From NCBI GenBank assembly GCA_963932465.1, contig OZ010792.1:279293836-279357835 (forward strand): 64,000 nt of DNA, given 5' to 3'. The notes under the pieces are model-generated. The model was not told the origin of the DNA and searched no databases. It was given only the letters and a program-made list of their open reading frames with translations. This document shows positions 1-10,500 of this stretch, piece by piece. The translations under genes were made by a program, and so were the position numbers. The stretch comes from Maratus speciosus. Its lineage: Eukaryota; Arthropoda; Arachnida; Araneae; Salticidae. Each line of letters opens with the position of its first letter. Position 1 is the stretch's first letter.

Positions 1-169
1 TCAAATTAGCGTGCTTTTAGATTCTGCGGTGTCTGAACGGGGGTTGGCGAGCGTAGCTTACAGGGGGCAGAGCCCCTAGTATATATATACTAGGCTAGCA
101 CATAGGCGGCAAGCTACGCTCGCCAACCCCCGTTCAGAAACCACAGAATCTAAAAGCACGCTAATTTGA
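1..169. mobile_element. Palindromic fold-back MITE
   Basis: The first and last 60 or so bases are inverted copies of each other, beginning TCAAATTAGCGTGC and ending GCACGCTAATTTGA. Both arms contain the GC-rich stretch GGGGGTTGGCGAGCGTAGCTT. The loop is a short (TA)n flanked by CTAG. It has no coding capacity. The left target duplication cannot be checked because the element begins at base 1. The superfamily is not determined. Confidence 0.75.
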
Positions 170-875
170 TTGGTATTAAAAAGATTAGAGAAGATTGTAT
201 TATAATGAAAAAACCTATAGCGATCTCCCTGTAGACGGGTTTCCAGTACACACATATATATATATATATATATATATTCGCCTTTTTTGGAAAAAATAAT
301 GTTATAAAAGGAAAATAAAAGTAAGTTACAAAATTGAAAAAAAAAAGATCCAATTTAATTTTCGAAAAAATAACAATCAAAGTTAAAAATGGAATCAGTA
401 CAAGAGTAATTATCTGAAAATTCTTTTAAGTATTTTTAGACATCAATATACTTTATTTAAAATACTTTATAATTCTTCTGGTTATTGCATTTTATAATAT
501 TGTTCATTTTCGAGTATTTATTAAATAGGACTTGTGTTTTCATTCATTCTGCTATATGTCACATGAAAAAAAAATTAATACGTTAAACTAGTTAAGGGTG
601 TATCTGGAACAAATTTAATGTGAAAAATATGTGAAATAGCTGAACGAGGTACTACAAACTTTATAAAATGCATAAATACCAAACGTGCATTAGAAAAGGA
701 AATGGGTAAATGAGTCTTTGATTTTTAATGTGGGACAATACCATTTTGTAAAAAACACCTTTATTAGTTGAAGCTAAATCTTATTACAAATTAACAAAAA
801 AAATTATGTTTTTAATCAATTGACAATAAATATCAGTGTAAATATTTTCCTATTCCTCTAATTTGGTCAATTATA
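170..875. other. AT-rich intergenic sequence, no gene seen
   Basis: I see nothing coding here. A (TA)12 microsatellite lies at about 254-277. The only long reading frame crosses this microsatellite and low-complexity T runs, and it has no protein-like composition. Confidence 0.6.
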
Positions 876-960
876 TTTCAAATCCGTTGATTTTCAAAGT
901 GATCATCTAACAATAACATAAAATGGACATGGCCCACTTTAAAAATCAACGGTTCAAATA
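876..960. repeat. Short imperfect inverted repeat
   Basis: ATCCGTTGATTTTCAAAGTG near 884 is mirrored by CACTTTAAAAATCAACGG near 938, giving a hairpin of about 80 bases. It may be a small MITE remnant. No target duplication is clear. Confidence 0.45.
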
Positions 961-1328
961 ATAAATTTCTAATGGCTCTAGTGCACGCCTCATCTACAGT
1001 AAATAAATATATAGCATGACATATACATTAAATCTTTAGAATATATGTTAAGCGTTCATATTTCAGGGAACGTACGCATCAAGGGATTCGGGTGATTTCA
1101 GGTGTTTTAGAACAAGAAATTTCATAAGTACTGGCCGCTATATCCGAAGATAGAATATTTTTTCGTTAAATAAGACAAATATTTTTTTTACGAAAATTCT
1201 GGTAAAAGATCCTTGAAAGTCCTTGAAGTGTACGAACCCTGTATTTCTGTGGGAGAAAATATTGTTATTCGTCTGTCAGCAGTCATGATTCCATGAAAAT
1301 CTATGTGTTTTTGAAATGTTCGAACTAA

Positions 1329-2325
1329 CAAGGGAACCACTTTTGGTGTTGCTCGCACCTAGCAACGAGACCTGGTGCATTTTGTAGTCCTATACATAAA
1401 GGTTAGAGAACCGATAAAATTTCTCTGTTAAAATAATATTTTATACACTTTTTTATGCTTTTAATTTTTTATTATTACATTTTTATTTGTTTATTTCACG
1501 CCAAAAGTGGATTAAGTCGCCACATAGGGCGCTACAATTTTTCAGCCCGCTTTATCCAAAGAGTAAATGTATAGAACATATTACTATTTTTATATCAGAT
1601 TGCGATTTTTTTTTATAATTGATAGCACGAGAAACAAATATTAGGTTTTTATTTTTTTTTTTCTATGCAGACGATAAATATACAAGTAATAAATATAATT
1701 CTATAAAAGCTTCGAAGATCATTGAAAACTATTTTTTAGTGAAATACAAAATAAGCAAACTATTTTCTTTTAAAATCGAATGAAATAAAGTTTCCAATGT
1801 TTAAAATGAAATGTTGCTGTATTAAATGGTCCTTCGGTAAAAGTAATCATAAAGTAAATTAATATTTTTACACAATTTAGAAAAATTACTGTGGCGAAAT
1901 AAGTCGGACATTGCAAATTCTACTTATTACAAATTCAGCTATGACATTTGGCTAGGGTTGCCGGAAAGCTCTACTTTTGAAAATAAATGCCAACTGTTTC
2001 CCCGCCAAAAATATGAATATAATGTTGCAATTTTTCAAAATCAAATTCGTGGGTTTTTGAAGGAATTTTCAAACTTTTTTCAATATTTTATATTTATTAT
2101 TAACTAATTTTTATTTTTAAATGCTTTTCTTTAAAAAAAATTCAATGTCAATAGTCCGATAAGTGGTCTCGAAAATTGCTTTTTCAGAAAGTTATGCTGC
2201 TGTAAAATCAAGAAATATTATTTTAACAGAAAAATGTTACCGATTCTCAAACTTCATAATATAGGACTTTAAAATGCACTAGGTCTCAATGCTAGGTGCG
2301 AGCAACACCAAAAGTGGTTCCCTTG
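1329..2325. mobile_element. Non-autonomous TIR transposon with TAA target duplication
   Basis: About 110 bases at the left end (from CAAGGGAACCACTTTTGG) reappear inverted at the right end (to AAAAGTGGTTCCCTTG). The element is flanked on both sides by TAA (1326-1328 and 2326-2328). A 3-bp TWA duplication suits the PIF/Harbinger superfamily, but the terminal sequence alone does not prove it. The 997-bp body has no open reading frame. Confidence 0.7.
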
Positions 2326-2535
2326 TAAGAATAAAGTCTAATTTCGAGGCATTTATGCTTCTGTTAAACTGAGTAGGTGCAATTCACATTAATAAAACGG
2401 AAGTTAAACAGTCATTATTGTACAAATGTTACTTATGTTTTGTTTTGTTTTAATCTTATTAGTAATCCGTGGATTTTAGATTATGAATTTATTGATCCGT
2501 GAGGCACAAAAGTTGTGGCGGTCGCTGGTTTATTA

Positions 2536-2705
2536 TTGGGTCGTTCGGAAAGTCGTGTCCGTTTGGGAAAATTAATTCGCACCGGAAAATTCTGCCCAGT
2601 AATTATTAGACATTAAATATCGGAATCAATGTCTAATAATTAAATGATAGAATTTTCCGGTACGCGTTGATTTTCCCAAACGACACGACTTTCCGAACGA
2701 CCCAG
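2536..2705. mobile_element. Mariner-type MITE
   Basis: This 170-bp element is flanked by TA on both sides. Its terminal inverted repeats of about 35 bp (TGGGTCGTTCGGAAAGTCG) resemble mariner ends. The centre is a second palindrome around ATTATTAGACATT / AATGTCTAATAAT, so the whole element folds into one long hairpin. Confidence 0.8.
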
Positions 2706-2707
2706 TA

Positions 2708-4653
2708 GATAGATGCTGCACTGTAACAAGACTGTTAGACATACTGTGACAAGATTTATGCAACGAATGCTGTGATATTTCGGAAAGTCGCACGGCATAT
2801 ATTTTATTTTGGAGAATTCAAATAGAGAAATTGTTGAATAATGAATTTAATTCATCGCCTATGTTTTATCAAAGCAAATATTTCACCCTTCACATCATCA
2901 TACTTCACATGAGAAATAACTTGCCTCTTCCTTGAATCTTACAAGCGTGCATTTTAAGTGTTCCAAACACAATGCATTGCATGTTTCGAACAGCTACACA
3001 CAAAAGGTATTGTAGTAGTTGTCAATTTACTCTTCATGTTTCTTCTTTCAGATGAAAGAAATAATCCAGTAAAGGAAAAATCCCATAAATGATACCGGTG
3101 AGCTTTATTAAATTTATTAGTGATATTCGATCGTTTTCAGTTTTGCTTTCGTTTTGTTTTTAACATATTCATATTTATTCGTTTTTTTACGGATGGGCGG
3201 CTGCTCTTACATATCGATTAGATCTTCAGTATTAACTTTTCATTCAGCTCTTTTTTTGTCAGAAAAAATCACCGACCTAAATTACCTTTTTTACATTTTG
3301 ATGCTGGACAAAGCAAAAGACGGTTGAATATGAACCATCTTCAATAAATGTAAAGTCAAAACGAGTTGCGATTTTGTCTAGCAGCTAAACACGTAAGTAG
3401 TACGATTATTTTATTTATTTTAAGTTGTTTTGAGCTTTTTTCTTCAAAAAGAAAGTTCATTGGGTACATTAATTTATTTAGATTCCTTATATTTTCTATG
3501 CAATAAATATATAAAATTTTATCAAACTGTAAAAGTGTGAATTTGCTCCAATACGTAAGTTTTCAATAATTAAAAGGTCACTGTATGTACTGTCATTTTA
3601 GAATGAAGTTTTACTTAAAAAATGAATTTTAATTTCATAGTCTTTTATCAGATTTTTTTTTAAGTAGTATGATTTTTCGTTATTCTGATAATCGAAAAAA
3701 TGGGAAAATAAAAAGGCGAGATTCATTTTCATTATGTTGCCTCCTGCACAATTCCGTACCCACTATATCCTCACTAAGAAATGTTTCATTATTTAGAATC
3801 TTTTTTCCTCCAATTTTGGAATGTTATTTTAGTTTCCTATAACCAAAGTGTCTTTCTTTCTTAGATAAAATTTCGTTAAAAGAAAATCCATTTAATTTAA
3901 AATGTTACTCTCAGTTTTTTCTTTTTTTAAATAAGATATTCTTATATATTACTCTCAGTTGGGTTTTTTTTCTCTTAAATAAAATGCATGTATCGTGAAT
4001 GCAATTAATGTTATCAGACGATCCGATTTACCTCTAACTACTGTTGCTAAATATTAGACATCGATTTAAGCAGACGTCAATGATTGGATAGACAGAGCCA
4101 GATGCCGATGTTCAGGAATCTTATCACTTATTCCACGGAACCTAGGACACGAAATACCTCTTATTTAACATAATGCATAAATTCTTTTAAATTGTTAAAA
4201 ATCCAAAAGTAAACTTATATGGACTTTTCTTTTTTTCAAAATGAAGAATAAATCTTTTGAATGAAGCTTTTATCTTTTTTATGTCAGACTTTTCTCTTTA
4301 ATTGACTTTTACGTAAGGGGGACCTGAAAAAGAACCTCATTCACTTTTCCCTTAGTGCTTAATTATTTTAAGGCCCTTGAGAGAAAAAAAATTCAAAATG
4401 ATAGAATAAAAAAAATATTTAAATAACTTTGAGACATAACTTGAATTGAAGACATATAGTATTACTTTCAGCCTTTGAAAGTACTGTAGTTTTATTAGCT
4501 GTACTATATTTTCAGAGACATTTATTTGCCATGTATTAACACATTTATATATGTTATTCGCAAACATTTGATCCCTAAATGTTGTGTGAAAAGTGATAAG
4601 CATCAACATGCAATGTAGTAAAGTTATAGCAATAACATATAATTATGTAAGCA
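2708..4653. other. Intergenic sequence, no clear gene or element
   Basis: Nothing is securely identifiable. A duplicated phrase ATTACTCTCAGTTGGG-like occurs near 3905 and 3950. The 46 bases at 3052-3097 are bounded by a pyrimidine tract plus AG and by GTGAGC, so they could be a 5' non-coding exon of the downstream transporter gene, but there is no independent support. Confidence 0.45.
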
Positions 4654-4655
4654 TA

Positions 4656-5680
4656 CAGGATCTCCCAAAAAGGTTAAAACGCGATTTAATTATTTTTCTG
4701 TTGGAGATATGTAATCAATATAAATTGCAAAAGGGTTCAAAATAAGTTATGAAAAAAGATTACGCTAAAACAAAAGTCCAAATATTCATTTTCAAACAGT
4801 TACATTTTTAAATTTTTATACGACCCTCGTAGACAAAATTGGTCTATCAGAAAAAAATTACTTTTGTTCCAACAAGATCATTACAAAAAACTCCTGTACT
4901 TTTAAAAATAACTAATTTATAATAAAGGAAAAAAGCTCTCAAACCAATTTTTGTACCATTTAAAAAAGATAGTTGAGCAGTAAATGTAGAGGGCATTCAC
5001 AAATGTCATTGTTTAAATTAAAAATATATTAACAAGTGTGAAAAAATTACATCAGAAATACATTTAAACAAATCACTACATAGGCAGAGATCATGTAAAG
5101 AGATAAATGTAGTTTTAAATACAAGAAATATCTCTAAATGGGGGGAGGGGAGGGGGGTAATCCACAAAACATTCTGAAAGTGTTTTCCAATACTTCCAAT
5201 ACATAACTGAGCTCTTGTAATAATGCTTCTGTAAATATTTTGGTGTTCTACGCCACTAATATTGAGCCAGCGTCGATTATTGTTTAGTTAAGGTCAACTG
5301 GCATACATATTATCATCCGTGTTTCTTTTTTCTTGGAGTATCTCACAGATTTACCCTTCTAATTTGATATATGCCCTATTCACAACGTTCCATAGCTCAT
5401 TCAATTTTTAAAATAGAGATGTGCAATTTTTGTAATGGTCTTGTTACAGCAAGGAATAAAAAAAAAAAAAGAAAGAAAAAGAAAAAGTTTTTTAATTGAC
5501 GAATTTTGTCTACAGTGGTTGTATAAAAACTTAAAAAGTATCCCTTTCTAAAAATTAGTGCGAAGACATATCACTAATATAATCTTGTTTCCTACTTCAT
5601 TTTAATCACTTTTGCCATTTACAGTACCTACTTATCTTCAACAGACCAAAAATTAAAACGCATTTCAACCTTTTATCCTA
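4656..5680. mobile_element. Fold-back element, CAGGGTGTCC-type ends
   Basis: The left arm (from CAGGATCTCCCAAAAAGG, after TA at 4654-4655) matches the reverse complement of about 5480-5680 for roughly 200 bp with moderate divergence. The ends resemble the CAGGGTGTCCCAAAA termini of other fold-backs here (5747, 34186, 43042). No reading frame is present. A TA duplication suggests Tc1/mariner mobilisation. Confidence 0.65.
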
Positions 5681-5886
5681 TATATTCTAAAGAACCTCTT
5701 AAATTATATGCCTAAAAATTCTCATAATACTTTTTACGTAAAAATACAGGGTACCCAAAAGTCCTTGACGCATTTTAAAATTCAATATAAAATCAAGTAA
5801 TTGTCGTACAGGAGTGCGGTTCGGACTAAAATGCTTCTCAAGATGAAAAGTTTTCTTCAAGCGAATAAAAAATAATTAGTTTCAAA

Positions 5887-6332
5887 GCTGGAGTAGCACA
5901 GTTGAAGTTTATTCCAACAGAGCGAAAAATGTCCAGACCAGGAATCGAACCTGGATTCTTGGCGTGCCGTGCCAATGCTTTACCTGCTAAGCTATCCGGA
6001 CGATACTTGGCTGACATAATTCACTCTTATTTGTTGGACTTGGCTGCGAACTGCAGCGCTAGTTTCATTCATCCGAGCTATAACTATAGCATTTACATGA
6101 TGAAAGTGTGTTTTAACACGGAAACTCCTGTATAGAGTGTAATTAGGTCATAATGAAGGGAACGAATATTTTTTCCAACTGGATTAAATCATCATGCCTT
6201 GGCACGGCACGCCAAGTATTCGATTCCTGGTCTGGACATTTTTCTCTCTGTTGGAATAAACTTCAACTGTGCTACTGCAGCTTTGAATATGATTTAATTT
6301 AGTTGGAAAAAATATTCGTTCCCTTCATTATG
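5887..6332. mobile_element. Head-to-head tRNA-derived SINE pair with 20-bp target duplication
   Basis: A perfect 20-bp direct repeat (5867-5886 and 6333-6352, AAAAAATAATTAGTTTCAAA) flanks the insert, as expected of LINE-mediated retroposition. Inside are two SINE units in opposite orientation with their tRNA-like heads facing the centre. The left unit reads on the minus strand from a complete head at 5932-6000. The right unit reads on the plus strand at about 6194-6288 from a 5'-truncated head. Both heads are followed by the same body (TTTTTCNCTCTGTTGGAATA, then CTTCAACTGTGCTACT). The right unit is itself bounded by inverted arms at 6148-6192 and 6288-6332. Confidence 0.8.
5932..6000 (-). repeat. 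tRNA-like SINE head (Ala-GGC-like fold)
   Basis: Read on the minus strand, the 69 bases have an A box (TAGCTTAGCAGG), a B box (GGTTCGATTCC), a paired acceptor stem (TCCGGAT with GTCTGGA) and an anticodon stem TTGGC/GCCAA with loop ACGGCAC. That would place GGC at the anticodon. It is fused to a SINE body, so I read it as a SINE promoter rather than a working tRNA gene. Confidence 0.65.
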
Positions 6333-7144
6333 AAAAAATAATTAGTTTCAAACTTCGGTCACAGATGGCGCCACTTGTCCGTGTGCTTGGTTTTAGTGTT
6401 TTCAAACATGCGTTTTTTCTGATTTCCATATTAAACTTGATGCTGTGAGACAGAAATGACGACTTCCAGCGAAAAAGAACACAGTGTATACTTCTTCTGT
6501 GGTTGAGATTGAAGTACTGAAGACGAGAATCACGCTTGTGAATCAGTCACTTCCATAATCAATGCTAGAGAACATGTCGATTTAACTGGAGTTCCGTTTG
6601 GATGTGGCTGGAACAACAAAGAGCGCATTCATTGAACTATGCTAATGAATTGCACAAATTATTACTCTTTAACTGATTTTGACAAAATAAAATGATCTGT
6701 AACCCCTGATTTTCTTGAGTATTTTATGCTTCTTTCTGATAATTTAAGGTACAGCGCCATCTATGAGAGAAGTTAGGAACTATTTTTTTTTATTAGCTTG
6801 AAAAAACTTTTCATCGTGAGAAGTATTTTAGTCCAAACCGCACTCCAGTATGACAATTATTGAACTTTATATTGAATTTTAAAATGTGTCAGGCACTTTT
6901 GGGACACCCTGTATATTTGTGAAGCTAAGTCACGGTTTCCATGAAAATACTGTTTTGTTTTGAATACCACTATTTTCATAGAGAAATAGTCGCCTCATTT
7001 ATTAATAGAAATTTTGCGATAAAATCAGATGAATAAAAACTACACAAAAAAAAGTGGTATTCAAAATAAAATTTTAGTGTTCTCTTGGCGACCCTGAACT
7101 AAATGAACTTATTTGGAAAATGTATTTCTTTTTTTTTTTTTCAG

Positions 7145-7213
7145 ACTTATAAATCGTGCATTGGGAAATAAGTTCAATATCATCATTCATAATCATTCCC
7201 TATAAAGTAGAAA
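7145..7213 (+). other. 5' untranslated part of exon 1 of the transporter gene
   Basis: A strong polypyrimidine tract ending in CAG at 7142-7144 precedes the start codon by 69 bases. Exon 1 therefore probably begins at 7145 as the acceptor side of an upstream intron, with non-coding exon(s) farther 5'. The start context is GAAAATGT. I could not identify the promoter. Confidence 0.55.
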
Positions 7214-7561
7214 ATGTCTTCCGTCATTAAGGAAGTTTTTGGTACTGTAGATTATTTGGTATTTGCTGGAATGTTGGTGGTATCTGCTGCTATTGGCATG
7301 TGGTATGCGTATGCAGATAGAAAAAGGAACAATACTCAAGAATTTTTGATGGGAGGAAGGTCTTTAAGTGTATTTCCAGTCGCCATGTCTATACTCTCCA
7401 GTTTCATATCAGCCATTAGTTTACTCGGTACCCCATCTGAAGTATATCGATACGGTACACAGTATGCAATAAAACTTCTTGCTATGTGCCTGATGATACC
7501 AACTACAGCCTATCTTTATTTGCCAGTCTATTATAATTTAGGACTCACGAGTGCTTACGAG
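7214..7561 (+). CDS. Transporter exon 1 (residues 1-116)
   Basis: This is 348 bases, phase 0, ending ...L-T-S-A-Y-E before donor GTAAGT at 7562. It encodes a short polar N-terminus (about residues 1-13), helix 1 (about 14-32), the F-L-M-G-G-R-S loop (44-50), helix 2 containing S-S-F-I-S-A-I-S (61-69), the L-G-T-P-S-E-V-Y-R motif (71-79) and helix 3. The reading frame stays open beyond the donor to 7696, but that part is intronic and unlike the family. Confidence 0.93.
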
Positions 7562-10500
7562 GTAAGTTTTCAAATCTTTCTATTGACCTTGATTTGTTTG
7601 ATTGTCTGTTTATATTTTTCGCTCGTTGATTTTATTAACAAAAAATGCATGAAGTATAATGTTGCGCATGATTGCATGGAGCCGGACGAAAGATAAAGAA
7701 TAATTACGTATACAGGATGTTTCACAAAAAACTCCCTAATTTTAAAAATCTCTAATTCATTAACTATAATAAATAAAAATATAAAATAAATAACATGCTC
7801 ATTAGGTAGCTCAAAAATTTTGTATATGGTAATTTAAAAAATAGTTTAATCTTTTGTTAATAGATTTCTCTATTCTGTTTCGAACTGTAAAAATGTCCCT
7901 ATTAACATAAAATTTTCAAAGTACAAACATTTCTTCGCGTTTCAGTAATTAAATAGAATACAAAGTAAACAGTGAAATATCTTTGATGCAATTTTAGACG
8001 TTAATTTGGACATAGATTTACATTGAGATATCACAGCACCCTCTATTGGCGAAAATTTGAACTAATTTTTTAATTACTATATGCAAAACTTACAAGCTGC
8101 TGATAAACGTTTCACATTTTTATCTTTATATTTATTCAGATTTAATGAATTATTGAATTTTAAAATTAGGTAGTAAAGTTATTTTATAAAACACCCTGTT
8201 TGTGTATATATATGTATTGAACATCTTAAGAGCTTGAAAAATACACTTTGATAATAATTCAATTCAATATAGAATATAGAATAACATTTACTAAGAGTAT
8301 AATTTCGTATTCTTAATTTTTATTTTATTTTAATTGTACACATTTTAGTCATTCAAAAATGAAAAAATTTCTTTTTATATCACAGTATCTGGAAAGAAGG
8401 TTTCATCGAGTTGTTCGCCTTATGGGTTCAGCTGTATTTGTGATGCATATGGTAAATATATATTTCCTAATATTATTATACATTTTAAAGCTGATTTTCT
8501 AAAAGCATGATTGATTGTTATTTGATTCTATTTTAAGCATCTTAAACAGTTCACGGTCGTTAATTCGAATCCTCAGGAACCGAAGAAAAAACTCGAATTA
8601 TACGATTTTAAAAAGAACACTCCTTTTAAGGCTATTTATAAAGGAGAAAAAACTTATGTAACATTGGAATTAGATACTTTTTGTATAATTCGAATTGTAT
8701 AATTCAAATTTTTTTTCTATAGTTGGAACATATTAAATTATTTTAAAAATTGCGTTCTAAAATTAAAATTTCCAGAAGCATATTTATCCTGAAGAGCCAA
8801 AATTATTTTTATTTAAAATTGAGGCATAGTAACGGAAATAAAGTAGAATGCATTCACTGTATTGAAAAAAAAAAAAAAAAAAAAAAATGTAAATTTACGT
8901 ATCTTTTACCGTGAATTGCTCCCTTAAATTTACGGAAAATGTCAATTATTTTTTTTTTAATAAACGGTCAAATCCCGTAAATTTCCTGTTTTACGGACAA
9001 AATCCGTTTATCTAAAGGCAATGCCCGTTTATTTAGAAGAAAAGCCCGTTTTTTATGTGCCTTTCCCTGGAATCTCTGCTGCAGTAAAATTACTGTGGTA
9101 ATTTTGTACCGTGTTGAAATATGTGATGAACTAAATATTTTAAAATTCACTCTAAATAAAAAGGAGCGACTATTCACTCCGAAGGAGCGAATACTCACTC
9201 CATCGCAGAGTCAAAATATACCCAACCTCTTTAGAGTGACTATTCACTGTGAGCAAAAGTGAAAATTTTGACTCTCTGAATTAGTGAATAGTCACTCTTG
9301 GGAAGTGATATTCACTCTAAACAGGGGTGGATAATCACTCTTTCGGAGGAGTGACTATTCACTCTTGCCAAAGGAGTGCGTTTTTTTTAACCCTGGTAGG
9401 AGTGAATAGTCACTCTTTAATACGAGGGAATGTTCATTTTTTATGTAGTTAATTCTTTTTTTATGTTGCTTTTATGGGCATTTAAAATAATCACAACTTT
9501 TACAGCATGCAATGAAAATAAATATAAGCGTGGTAAAGACTGGAATAAAATACTTTATTAGCAATATTTATTTAATTCATAGTTTGTAACACTAATTGAA
9601 CTTTTAAAGAAAAATTGAGGAGGAAATTATTGCTATTTTTGCAAAGTCCGACTGTTCTAAAATGTTTTTAATTTTTCTACTTAAAAAACAATGATTATAA
9701 ACTCACATCTTTTTTAAATAAGCTCTAAGCACGATCTAAATATTAAGAATGAGTAATTTTTTTTTATCCGTTGTGATTTTATTTTGTTTTATTTAATATT
9801 AACATGAAGTCTAACTTTTAAGTTCTCTGGAATATGTATATCTTTTCTTTTAAACATATTCCTTAACTTAATCATGGTTTCTAATTTTCGTCCGCTATTG
9901 CTAATACAATAATTATTTATGAAACGACACGATAAGTCATATTTAATTTAAATTTTTTATTCCCGTAGATATTGTATTTTGTGAATATAAGGAAAATAGA
10001 TTTTATATGTTTTATAGGAAAAGATTGACCTTGATTGACCTTGATTGAAAAAAACAGAAGGACATATAAAAATAAAATAAATGACTGCATATGAACTGTT
10101 CTTATTGTTTGAAAAACATTTTATTATAAAAAATAGTTATTAATCTCTTTATAAAAAATATTCAGTCCTATGTTATGTAAGTAAATATGAACTTTTTAAA
10201 TTATATACTAAAGCAGTTTTATCCATAAATTTTAAAACAGGCATAATAGACATTTTATTTCAATGCTTAAATATCATGTTTCATTTTATAGTGCCGATAA
10301 TTACATATGTCAAAAAGAGTGAAAATGCCTGTCACTCTTTCAAAGAGTGAACTTTTCACTCCTCCCAATTTTAGAGTGTAAATTACATTTTTTAAACCAA
10401 AATGGTTAAATGAGGTTTGTTGTACTGTTATTCCTGTGTTTTTCAACCAATCTTTCAATTTCGAATAAGCATTTGAGCTCATTGTATGCTGAAGTTTCCA

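Larger units (their letters stand above)
5747..6911. mobile_element. Fold-back element, CAGGGTGTCCCAAAA-type, carrying a SINE pair
   Basis: TA duplications flank it at 5745-5746 and 6912-6913. Arms of about 140 bp run inward from CAGGGTACCCAAAAGT and CAGGGTGTCCCAAAAGT. Both arms contain GGAGTGCGGTT and reach a block around AGATGGCGCC. The left arm is interrupted at 5887-6332 by a retroposed SINE pair. Comparison with the right arm shows the uninterrupted state. Confidence 0.8.

Noticed and set aside
5932..6000. Functional tRNA-Ala gene
   Set aside because: Although the cloverleaf is plausible, it is joined to a SINE body inside a retroposed unit, with a truncated partner nearby.
5902..6135. 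77-codon plus-strand reading frame
   Set aside because: It runs across the SINE head and body in antisense; the peptide is a by-product of the tRNA-like sequence.
7562..7696. Continuation of the exon 1 reading frame
   Set aside because: It lies after a perfect GTAAGT donor, and the family sequence continues in exon 2 instead.
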